Assembly (NCBI GenBank): GCA_002727395.1
Contig: PBWY01000083.1
Coordinates: 1-26,879, forward strand
Source of the DNA: Rhodospirillales bacterium
Lineage (GTDB): Bacteria > Pseudomonadota > Alphaproteobacteria > MPNO01 > UBA2964
Length of the DNA stretch: 26,879 nucleotides
Direction: 5' to 3'
The stretch's first letter is position 1. Each line of letters begins with the position of its first letter. Both the position numbers and the translations under genes were made by a program. Below are positions 9,522 through 15,756 of the stretch, in pieces. The notes beneath the pieces were generated by a model. The model made no database searches, was not told the DNA's origin, and was given only the letters and a program-made list of their open reading frames with translations.

Positions 9522-9551
9522 TCAGCTAAATAACAGATCGATTTTAGCTGA
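9522..9551 (-). promoter_or_regulatory. Inverted repeat in the dnaB leader
   Basis: TCAGCTAAA (9522-9530) and TTTAGCTGA (9543-9551) are perfect 9-nt reverse complements separated by 12 nt. The element ends 12 nt before the dnaB ATG, next to its weak AGG Shine-Dalgarno. It could be an operator or an mRNA hairpin limiting ribosome access. No U-tract follows, so it is not a conventional terminator. Function is inferred from position only. Confidence 0.4.
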
Positions 9552-9647
9552 AGATGAATTTATATCCATAAAACTTTTGCATTTTAATAAAATAAATTTC
9601 AAAAAATTGTTAATCTTGGGGACAAAATCAATAACAGCAAAATTTAT

Positions 9648-9656
9648 TGTGTATAA
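9648..9656 (-). promoter_or_regulatory. Possible DnaA box upstream of dnaB
   Basis: TTATACACA on the minus strand matches the TTATNCACA DnaA-box consensus in the 202-nt dnaB-cfa spacer. The same 9-mer also occurs on the plus strand inside the transglutaminase-like gene near 13941, so chance occurrence is realistic. No cluster of boxes suggests an origin. The rest of the spacer is AT-rich; a TATAAA near 9566-9571 (minus strand) is a possible dnaB -10 without a good -35. Confidence 0.25.
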
Positions 9657-9712
9657 CTTCCATTTGGTTTCACAAGATACTTGCAGCAATTGATTTTTTG
9701 TTAAACCGGATC

Positions 9713-10927
9713 TTATTTCAATATTGATCCTTTACAGATTGGATCTGGATTTATCATATAATCCCGCGTGAGGGGCACCGCATCGATTGTCTTTGTTATT
9801 TGAATTTGAAAAACCACTAAGCCAAGGTTTCTGAAGCCAACTTCGCATAAAGCTAGATAAATTTCCCACATACGGCAGAATTTTTGATCATAAATTTCAG
9901 CAACTTCGTCCCATTGTTCCATAAATTTTTCCCTCCACAACCTTAATGTTTTGGCATAATGAAGTCTCAGGACCTCAACGTCGGTAACCATGAGTCTAGT
10001 AGGTTCAATTGCTTTTAAAACTTGGGATAATGAAGGCAAATCTGCACCGGGAAATATATATTTTCGAATAAATGGATTTATTGAGTGGGGTGAGTCAACG
10101 CGCCCTATAAAATGTAAAACCATTACTCCATTAAGTGCCAATATCTCGTTAATTTTTTCAAAAAACTCTCTATAGTTCCTTGTTCCAACGTGTTCAAACA
10201 TTCCGACTGAGACGATACGGTCAAAAATTTCATTCTCATTCCGGTAATCCTGGAGTTCAAATGATACTTTTTCTGATTTTTTTATTTCTTTTGCTCGTTT
10301 TATAGATATTTCATACTGTTCTTTTGATAAGGTTATTCCTTTCACGTTTACATCCGCTGATTGTGCTAAATAAAGAACTAAACCTCCCCATCCAGAACCG
10401 ATGTCGAGAATTTTTTGTCCTTTTTCCAATCGCAATTTAGTAGCAATGTGGTGTTTTTTATCCAATTGAGCATTTTCTAAGTCGGTATGGTTAGTTGTAA
10501 AATAAGCACAAGAATATTGGCGGTCTGAGTCTAAAAAAATATCATAAAGTTTGTCAGATAGATCATAATGATGGGCTACGTTAACCCTTGCTTTTCGTAT
10601 CGGGTTATATTGACCAAGTGACGCAAAATTTAAACATCTTAAAAATCTATAGCATTTTGAATTTTCAAAGCGACGAATATTTTTGCTTGCTATATCTAAG
10701 AAATCATACAAATTTCCACCTTGAATCGTTAGTGTACCTTTCATGTATTCTTCTGGCATTCGAAGAGTTGGGTTAAAAATTAGGGATAATTTTTTAAGAT
10801 TCTTGTGAAGAAGTAATGTGCAAACAGGTTCAGTATCGTCTCCAATTAAATAGGAAGAACCCTTTTGATCAACGAGCTGAAAAGCCCCCTCCTTAAATAT
10901 AAGCTTTAGCAAACCTATAAATATCAT
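9713..10927 (-). CDS. cfa: Cyclopropane-fatty-acyl-phospholipid synthase family methyltransferase
   Basis: SAM-dependent enzyme adding a methylene bridge, or a related C1 modification, to unsaturated acyl chains of membrane phospholipids. The 404-aa protein has an N-terminal SCP2-like region (about 1-90) and a CFA/CmaS catalytic domain. SAM motif I is LDIGSGWGG (174-182), preceded by QYSCAYF with Cys140. Glu245 lies in GMFEHVG and His272 in LHFIG; Tyr324 in LHYAKTLRLW probably corresponds to the E. coli Cfa active-site Tyr. These features support true Cfa activity, though the exact product could differ. Start ATG at 10927 is fixed by a GGAGG Shine-Dalgarno (10937-10941, minus strand) 9 nt upstream. 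It appears monocistronic. Confidence 0.92.
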   Translation of the reverse strand: MIFIGLLKLIFKEGAFQLVDQKGSSYLIGDDTEPVCTLLLHKNLKKLSLIFNPTLRMPEEYMKGTLTIQGGNLYDFLDIASKNIRRFENSKCYRFLRCLNFASLGQYNPIRKARVNVAHHYDLSDKLYDIFLDSDRQYSCAYFTTNHTDLENAQLDKKHHIATKLRLEKGQKILDIGSGWGGLVLYLAQSADVNVKGITLSKEQYEISIKRAKEIKKSEKVSFELQDYRNENEIFDRIVSVGMFEHVGTRNYREFFEKINEILALNGVMVLHFIGRVDSPHSINPFIRKYIFPGADLPSLSQVLKAIEPTRLMVTDVEVLRLHYAKTLRLWREKFMEQWDEVAEIYDQKFCRMWEIYLALCEVGFRNLGLVVFQIQITKTIDAVPLTRDYMINPDPICKGSILK

Positions 10928-10928
10928 G

Positions 10929-10952
10929 GCGCTAATCCTCCAAAAAAAGCGC
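10929..10952 (-). promoter_or_regulatory. Hairpin presenting the cfa Shine-Dalgarno in its loop
   Basis: On the minus strand GCGCT and AGCGC can pair directly before the cfa ATG, leaving a 14-nt loop with the U-tract and the whole GGAGG ribosome-binding site. The stem is GC-rich in an AT-rich setting. It could modulate initiation by temperature or protein binding. The five-bp stem is short, so this is tentative. Confidence 0.3.
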
Positions 10953-11242
10953 GTAATAGGTAAAAATAACTACATTCCTTTAAATTCTACAAGCCCTTAT
11001 TAATTCAAATAATAATCTTCCTTTTTCATCTGCGTGGTTTGAATATAGTAAAAACTGTTATCACTTGATGTATTTTGGCGATACGGTGATGCGTATATTG
11101 CATGACAGGTATGTGATATTTAATGTTGTTTTTACTATTAACTTGAATTAATGCAGGAATACAAAACTTATGTTCTCTTTAGGTATTTCCTAAATAAGGG
11201 GAATTAATATAAACTGTAACTAGAATCAGGAATCTACTAGCA

Positions 11243-11248
11243 TATAAT
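11243..11248 (+). promoter_or_regulatory. Candidate -10 box for the lipoprotein gene
   Basis: Perfect TATAAT 83 nt before the lipoprotein ATG. No good -35 box lies 16-18 nt upstream and no TGn extension precedes it, so it is only a candidate. Transcription from here would give a leader of about 75 nt. Confidence 0.35.
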
Positions 11249-11331
11249 TAACTTTTGATGTATGGGTACTCTAGTTGAGATTTAATGACTTGTACTGGCT
11301 ATCTGAAAAGAGCCTGTCAGGAGGAATTAAG

Positions 11332-11619
11332 ATGAAGTTTGGAAAAACGCTTGTAATTGCAGCTCTACCGTTGGCACTCGCATTAAGTGCGTGCGAGACA
11401 CCAAGCGAAGGTAAAAATAGCCTGGCTTATAAGGCTGCCATGAAAGCGCAAAAAGCTGCGAAAAGCGCTTCGGTAGCTGCATCCAGTGCGGCCGTTGCAG
11501 CGAATGCTGCTGCGTCTAGTGCTGCTGCTGCCGCAAGGGCAGCAGAGGCTGCTGCAGCGGAGGCAAAGGCAGCAGGTGATAAGGCTGATAGAGTATTCCG
11601 GAAAGGAATGCGTAAATAA
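11332..11619 (+). CDS. Small alanine-zipper lipoprotein (Lpp/OprI-like)
   Basis: A 95-aa secreted lipoprotein. The signal peptide has a basic n-region and hydrophobic core, and ends in lipobox LSAC with lipidated Cys21. Glu at +2 favours outer-membrane sorting under the enteric rule. The 75-residue mature part is about 40% Ala, with Ala runs punctuated by Ser/Lys/Arg/Glu, as in an alanine-zipper coiled coil. It ends FRKGMRK with a C-terminal Lys, like E. coli Lpp (YRK), whose terminal Lys is joined to peptidoglycan. The start is ATG 11332, fixed by AGGAGG at 11319-11324 with 7-nt spacing; the frame extends upstream to a TTG at 11275, but that would bury the signal peptide. The strong ribosome-binding site suggests abundant protein. 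It converges on an L,D-transpeptidase gene. Lpp-like function is inferred from architecture, not alignment. Confidence 0.85.
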   Translation: MKFGKTLVIAALPLALALSACETPSEGKNSLAYKAAMKAQKAAKSASVAASSAAVAANAAASSAAAAARAAEAAAAEAKAAGDKADRVFRKGMRK

Positions 11620-11634
11620 GCTGATTTACCTTTT

Positions 11635-11670
11635 ATCTTAGACCTGTTTTAAGATTGTCTTTTATTTTTA
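11635..11670. terminator. Weak bidirectional terminator candidate between lipoprotein and L,D-transpeptidase genes
   Basis: ATCTTA (11635-11640) and TAAGAT (11650-11655) can form a 6-bp AT-rich hairpin, followed on the plus strand by a T-rich run to 11670. It sits 15 nt after the lipoprotein stop and touches the stop codon of the opposing gene. The stem is weak, hence low confidence. Confidence 0.3.
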
Positions 11671-12627
11671 ATCCTCTCCTTGAGAATTAAGAACGGAAAT
11701 TGGAATTCCCGAGCGTGATTTTACCGCTTCCTTTAGGGTATTCCAGTTTATGTGTTTTGCATTGGAGCCGGCAGCTTTAAATACTCGGTAGGAAATTTCT
11801 GGGATAGCGGCTGGCGTTGGACTAATACCTTTCTCTATTTCAATATTCTGAGAAAGGTTTGGATGAACCTCCACCATAAGTTGTTGATTTACCCAAGCAA
11901 TTTTAAATTCCTGACTGACTATGGACACCGAAGTTCCTATCTCAACCTTAGGAAATAATTGTTGTATAGACTCAGGATACATTCTGATGCAGCCATGACT
12001 AACCCTCCGCCCTACACCCCAAGGGATATTAGTTCCATGAATCAGATAAGAGGGCCAACCTAAATACAAAGCATGCGTACCTAGGGGATTATCAGGACCT
12101 GGCCGAACAACTGCAGGTAGTTCAGGTTGTTCTTCACGTATTGATTTAGGGACATACCAGGTCGGATTCTCAATTTTCCGAACAATTGTTGTGGATCCTT
12201 GAGGTGTATCCCAAGCATCCTGGCCTGTTCCAATGGGGTAACTTATTATTTTTTCGCCAGTTTCAGAAAAATAATATAGCCTTTGATCTATGATGTTTAA
12301 TAACAAACCTGAACGCGGACCTGAAGGTAATATGTGGGCCGTCGGTAAAATGATTTTTGTCCCTTCACCTGGAATCCAGGGGTCAATGCCTGGATTCGCG
12401 GCTAATATTTCTACATAACCAAGACCATTTTTACGGGCAATGTCTAGGAGAGTATCCTTTTGTTTTGCTATGGTGTGGCTCATCGAGCCTATCATTTTAT
12501 TTTTTTGGTAAGAGATTTGTTCTGTATTCGCAAATGAAACGGAGGTGCTTGAAAAAGTTAGAGCAGAAATTGAACTCGTTCCTAAGCCAATACAAAAGCG
12601 TCTCCTACTTGGAATCTTTCTAATCAT
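11668..12627 (-). CDS. LysM and YkuD-domain L,D-transpeptidase (ErfK/YbiS-like)
   Basis: A 319-aa exported cell-wall enzyme. The N-terminus has a Tat-like SRRRFCIGL motif (residues 7-15), a hydrophobic stretch and a probable cleavage after SFA (33). A LysM-like peptidoglycan-binding region spans about 50-95 (HTIAKQKDTLLDIARKNGLG, then LAANPGIDPW). The YkuD domain spans about 107-235 with HGT (His197) and the catalytic SHGCIRM (His211, Cys213, Arg215). A C-terminal region of about 80 residues follows. This architecture and length match E. coli ErfK/YbiS/YcfS, which attach Lpp to meso-diaminopimelate, rather than the larger 3-3 cross-linking YcbB. The convergent lipoprotein with a C-terminal Lys is an obvious candidate substrate (inference). 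Other roles, such as 3-3 cross-linking or attachment to beta-barrel proteins, remain possible. Confidence 0.93.
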   Translation of the reverse strand: MIRKIPSRRRFCIGLGTSSISALTFSSTSVSFANTEQISYQKNKMIGSMSHTIAKQKDTLLDIARKNGLGYVEILAANPGIDPWIPGEGTKIILPTAHILPSGPRSGLLLNIIDQRLYYFSETGEKIISYPIGTGQDAWDTPQGSTTIVRKIENPTWYVPKSIREEQPELPAVVRPGPDNPLGTHALYLGWPSYLIHGTNIPWGVGRRVSHGCIRMYPESIQQLFPKVEIGTSVSIVSQEFKIAWVNQQLMVEVHPNLSQNIEIEKGISPTPAAIPEISYRVFKAAGSNAKHINWNTLKEAVKSRSGIPISVLNSQGED

Positions 12628-12671
12628 AAAGCAATACTCTCTAATGATAGTTTAGCCTAATAATTTTTTCA

Positions 12672-12724
12672 GAAGTACAAATCAAGAATAATCTCTGTAA
12701 GCTTCGATGTATGTTTTGTACTTC
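12672..12724. repeat. Long-spaced inverted repeat between ldt and ubiX
   Basis: GAAGTACAAA (12672-12681) and TTTGTACTTC (12715-12724) are perfect 10-nt reverse complements 33 nt apart. A second pair, TATGTTT (12710-12716) with AAACATA (12727-12733), overlaps the right arm. Both lie in the 211-nt divergent spacer, and TATACT at 12732-12737 is a possible -10. The spacer otherwise holds no gene. Regulatory function is inferred from position only. Confidence 0.4.
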
Positions 12725-12838
12725 ATAAACATATACTTTCTTGCTAAAGAGAAAATAAATTTGTGAGGATTATTCAGATTATCGACAGATTTAAGAATAT
12801 TACATAAAATAATTGATCTAAACTAAGGAATTAAGTTT

Positions 12839-13450
12839 ATGAAACGTGTTATTATCGGAATAACTGGGGCTACAGGTACAATTTATGGTTGGCGCCTTAT
12901 GGAAATGTTGCGTGAAGAGGGTGAAACTGAGATTCATCTTGTCATGAGCGCTTCGGCAAAGCTAACTCTTAAAATGGAGCATGACATTGATCCCGGTTAC
13001 ATAAACTCACTTGCACATGAGGTTCATGCCCCGGGTAACATAGGTGCGTCTATTTCTTCGGGTTCGTTTTCTAGTGCAGGAATGATTATAGCACCCTGTT
13101 CTATCAAAACGATGTCTAATATTGCGATGGGCAATACTGGGGACCTCATAAGCAGAGCTGCTGATGTGATTTTGAAAGAAAGACGAAAGTTGGTTATTGC
13201 CATTAGAGAAACGCCACTTCATGCTGGTCATCTAGAAAACTTGATAAAACTAGCCAACTTAGGCTCAGTAATTTTTCCTCCTGTTCCGGCGTTTTACAAC
13301 CGTCCTAAAACATTGGAAGAAATTGTAGATCAAAGCTGTATGCGTATGCTTGATCAGCTTGAAATTAATCTTGAAACCGCCCCTAGATGGGGTGAAGAAG
13401 GTGGAGTGCCTGCCGTTGGGCAAAAAGGCGCTAGCGTGCAATCTGTCTGA
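12839..13450 (+). CDS. ubiX: Flavin prenyltransferase UbiX
   Basis: Joins dimethylallyl phosphate to FMN to make prenylated FMN, the cofactor of UbiD-type decarboxylases (ubiquinone synthesis or aromatic acid metabolism). The 203-aa length is normal. The flavodoxin-like fold starts with VIIGITGATGTIYGWRL. Further family segments are the VMSASA loop, APCSIKTMSNIAMGNTGDLISRAADV, KERRKLVIAIRETPLH and PPVPAFYNRPKTLEE. AAGGA at 12825-12829 lies 9 nt before the ATG. No ubiD is in the window, so its partner must be elsewhere. A catabolic rather than ubiquinone role cannot be excluded. Confidence 0.96.
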   Translation: MKRVIIGITGATGTIYGWRLMEMLREEGETEIHLVMSASAKLTLKMEHDIDPGYINSLAHEVHAPGNIGASISSGSFSSAGMIIAPCSIKTMSNIAMGNTGDLISRAADVILKERRKLVIAIRETPLHAGHLENLIKLANLGSVIFPPVPAFYNRPKTLEEIVDQSCMRMLDQLEINLETAPRWGEEGGVPAVGQKGASVQSV

Positions 13451-13555
13451 AAACTTATTTTTAACATTATTTGAGAATTAGCATTTGAGCATTGAGTGAA
13501 TAGAAATTTTAATTAAATACCCTGCGGATGCTGATTAGAAAGAAGTAAATGGATA

Positions 13556-14275
13556 TCAGAGTGCTTTTTCTTCTTCGAAAGCTTTTTTGGCAGCCTTTAG
13601 TTCTTCATCAGCTTTAGCTCTTGCATTTTCTTCATATAAACTGGTTGGATAATAATCTCTAAAATCTTTTTCTACTCGGTCCATTGGGAAATCAGACCAT
13701 ATGCCGTGGTCACGATTGTATTCCATGTGCAGGCGTCCATTGGTATCGTAAGGTTGAAATAAGGCATCATTTTCCCCATCAAATTCAGTGGGTAAAACAT
13801 TAAATTTTGTACATAACTCAATGTTGAAGGCTGGTGCGGCTTTAATCCATTTGTTTTCAATATACATAACAGCATATCCGTGATGCAGAAAAAGTTCTTT
13901 TTCACCCATCATGTGCCGAAGGCGCGGTGTACATAAATGATTATACACATCAGATAAGCCGATCCCTGTGGGTATGCCAATACTTCGTGCACAGGCAACA
14001 AGTAAATTGGCCTTAGGTAGACAATAAGCCCGACCATTAATAAGTACTTCACTCGCTTTATATGGTTTTGGATTTAGGGAAATGCTATAAGGGTCATAGC
14101 GAATTTGGTCTCTAACAGCGTAGAAAAGTTTAATCGCCTTTTGTTTATTAGTCTGAGCCCCTTCGATTGCGCTATTTGAAAATTCCTTAACTCTCTCATG
14201 ATTAAAATCAAAATAGTCTGTTTGCTGGAGATAGATTGGGCTGACCTCTGGGAAACCTGCAGTAACATGTTGCAT
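13556..14275 (-). CDS. Transglutaminase-like cysteine protein
   Basis: A 239-aa cytoplasmic protein with a transglutaminase/protease core and no signal peptide. Cys85 sits in NGRAYCLPKANLLVACARS, the usual site of the nucleophile, and His131/His132 in LHHGYAVMY. The position that normally holds the third catalytic Asp (W..lDPT) reads WIKAAPAFN, so Asp is absent there; a downstream acidic residue in EFDGENDALF may substitute. The C-terminal 25 residues are charged and Ala/Glu/Lys-rich. Its ATG shares one base with the amidase stop (TAATG), so translation is probably coupled and the two proteins likely work together. Hydrolase of peptide or amide bonds is a reasonable guess; the substrate is unknown. 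Confidence 0.85.
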   Translation of the reverse strand: MQHVTAGFPEVSPIYLQQTDYFDFNHERVKEFSNSAIEGAQTNKQKAIKLFYAVRDQIRYDPYSISLNPKPYKASEVLINGRAYCLPKANLLVACARSIGIPTGIGLSDVYNHLCTPRLRHMMGEKELFLHHGYAVMYIENKWIKAAPAFNIELCTKFNVLPTEFDGENDALFQPYDTNGRLHMEYNRDHGIWSDFPMDRVEKDFRDYYPTSLYEENARAKADEELKAAKKAFEEEKAL

Positions 14276-15612
14276 TAATTTAATGCCTCCTCAATAGTTT
14301 GACCTATTGATAATAAGCTATGATCGCCCATCGTTTCCCCAACTATCATTAAACCTGTGGGTGCTTCATCTCTTTGATGCATTGGAATAGATAATGCGCA
14401 CCGATCCAAGAAATTGAAGCAAAATGTATTCCTAAGTGTCAGAATATTTGTATTGATATATAATTCTTCATCCTCTTCTAGGGTTTTGATAGGTGGGGCA
14501 ATGGTAGGAGTAGTTGGCATTATTAGGGCATCAAAATTTCTAGTAACCGTATTTGCCTTTTCGATAAGTTGATCTCTTTCCTTCATTGCAACTATATAAT
14601 CGGCAGCGGTAATATCTTTGATTCGCAGAAGACGTTGCCGGACTCGAGGGTCGTACTGACTAGAATATCTGTCAATTAAATTTCGATGGGCAATGAAAGC
14701 TTCAGCGTAAATAGCTCCCCCGGAATTTATTCTTGGAATCTCTCCTAACTCGGGAAACTCAATATCAACTATCTTCGCTCCAGCAGCTGATAATTTTTCT
14801 AGGACGTTGGAAAAACATAAGGTAACATGTTCATCAAGATCGTCGAGTACCAGGGTTTGCGGTATAGCAAATGTTAGGTTTTTTAAGGCTCTTTTCTTAA
14901 GCTTCTTTGGTTTTTCACCGGCAAGGATGGAATCAATTAATGCACAACAGGAAACTGTTGGAGCTAGTGGCCCCGCAGTATCTAGTGTTGGAACCAGAGG
15001 GTAGGCTTCAGAGGCCGGCACGCGCTGCTTTGTCGGTTTGAAGCCAGTTAAACCGCAAAATGAGGAGGGTATGCGTATGGAGCCACCAGTATCAGAACCG
15101 AGGGCAAAACTTGCCATTCCGTCGGTTACGGACACTGCTGCCCCAGAAGATGAACCCCCCGGTATTCTGCCAGTTTTTCTATCCCAAGGGTTTTTAGCAG
15201 TCCCGTAATGTGGATTAATACCAAGTCCGGAATATGCGAACTCGGTCATATTTGTGTGGCCTATGATGATGGCTCCAGCGCTACGTAGGCGAGCTACTGA
15301 GGTTGCATCTTTTTTAGCAGGAGGGTTTCCATTAAGAATTGTAGACCCTGCGGTTGTCGTTTCACCTGCAACATTGAATAGACTTTTTACTGAAACCGGT
15401 AGTCCGGCGATTGCAGATTTTGGCCTTCCTTTGGATCGCAGAGTATCTTGAATATCCGCATCCATACGTGCTTTGTCTGCAAAAACCTTAATAAAGGCCC
15501 TTTTACCTTCCCCATTTTGATCATAGATTTTAGCTAAAGCTTTTTCGACAATCTCTCGAGAAGTTGTACGACCCTTATTTAAGTCATCACTTTGTTGTAA
15601 AATTGATTTCAT
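14275..15612 (-). CDS. Amidase (amidase-signature family)
   Basis: A 445-aa Ser-cisSer-Lys hydrolase acting on carboxamides. Lys76 lies in LPVSVKSLF, the cis-Ser Ser154 in GGSSSG, and the nucleophile Ser178 in GSDTGGSIRIPS; all three triad residues are present. The N-terminal half also shows GHTNMTEFAYSG and HYGTAKNPWD. It resembles catabolic amidases more than GatA, and no gatB or gatC is nearby. No signal peptide is seen. It is followed by the transglutaminase-like gene with a one-base overlap and is divergent from an MFS transporter across a 144-nt spacer with an operator-like repeat. That context suggests use of an imported amide compound (inference). Confidence 0.92.
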   Translation of the reverse strand: MKSILQQSDDLNKGRTTSREIVEKALAKIYDQNGEGKRAFIKVFADKARMDADIQDTLRSKGRPKSAIAGLPVSVKSLFNVAGETTTAGSTILNGNPPAKKDATSVARLRSAGAIIIGHTNMTEFAYSGLGINPHYGTAKNPWDRKTGRIPGGSSSGAAVSVTDGMASFALGSDTGGSIRIPSSFCGLTGFKPTKQRVPASEAYPLVPTLDTAGPLAPTVSCCALIDSILAGEKPKKLKKRALKNLTFAIPQTLVLDDLDEHVTLCFSNVLEKLSAAGAKIVDIEFPELGEIPRINSGGAIYAEAFIAHRNLIDRYSSQYDPRVRQRLLRIKDITAADYIVAMKERDQLIEKANTVTRNFDALIMPTTPTIAPPIKTLEEDEELYINTNILTLRNTFCFNFLDRCALSIPMHQRDEAPTGLMIVGETMGDHSLLSIGQTIEEALN

Positions 15613-15693
15613 CGTGTGGGCACATTGCAGATGGAACAGTATTCAGTCAACCATAACAAATTTCGATAGGCTGCGGTGTCACGTGTTCAGCAT

Positions 15694-15724
15694 TTGACAA
15701 TTGATAAGAATCATCAATTATACC
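15694..15724 (+). promoter_or_regulatory. Promoter with overlapping inverted-repeat operator, amidase/MFS spacer
   Basis: A perfect -35 TTGACA (15694-15699) is followed after 19 nt by TATACC (15719-15724), reading toward the MFS gene. The spacer and box edges contain a perfect 7-7-7 inverted repeat, AATTGAT (15699-15705) and ATCAATT (15713-15719), which touches both boxes. On the minus strand TATAAT at 15717-15722 could be a -10 for the amidase gene, though without a good -35. A repressor bound here could control both directions. The 19-nt spacing is longer than optimal. Confidence 0.45.
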
Positions 15725-15756
15725 ATTCCTGCGTCCCGGGAGAGGGAACTTAATAT

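Larger units (their letters stand above)
10928..11331. other. 404-nt gene-free divergent intergenic region (cfa / lipoprotein gene)
   Basis: Separates the divergent cfa (-) and lipoprotein (+) genes. Both strands carry many stops and no reading frame with a plausible start and Shine-Dalgarno. Visible items are the cfa leader hairpin at the left edge, a perfect TATAAT hexamer at 11243-11248, two closely spaced GAATC (CcrM-type GANTC) sites at 11223-11236, and the strong ribosome-binding site at 11319-11324. The long AT-rich region suggests regulated promoters for both genes; a small RNA cannot be excluded. Confidence 0.5.

Noticed and set aside
11146..11163. TTAA-N6-TTAA resembling a CtrA site upstream of the lipoprotein gene
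   Set aside because: CtrA sites need TTAA-N7-TTAA; the spacing here is six, and AT-rich DNA gives such matches freely.
14275..15612. Assignment of the amidase as GatA of the tRNA amidotransferase
   Set aside because: It is shorter than typical GatA, lacks the GatA-type segment after the catalytic Lys, and has no gatB or gatC beside it.
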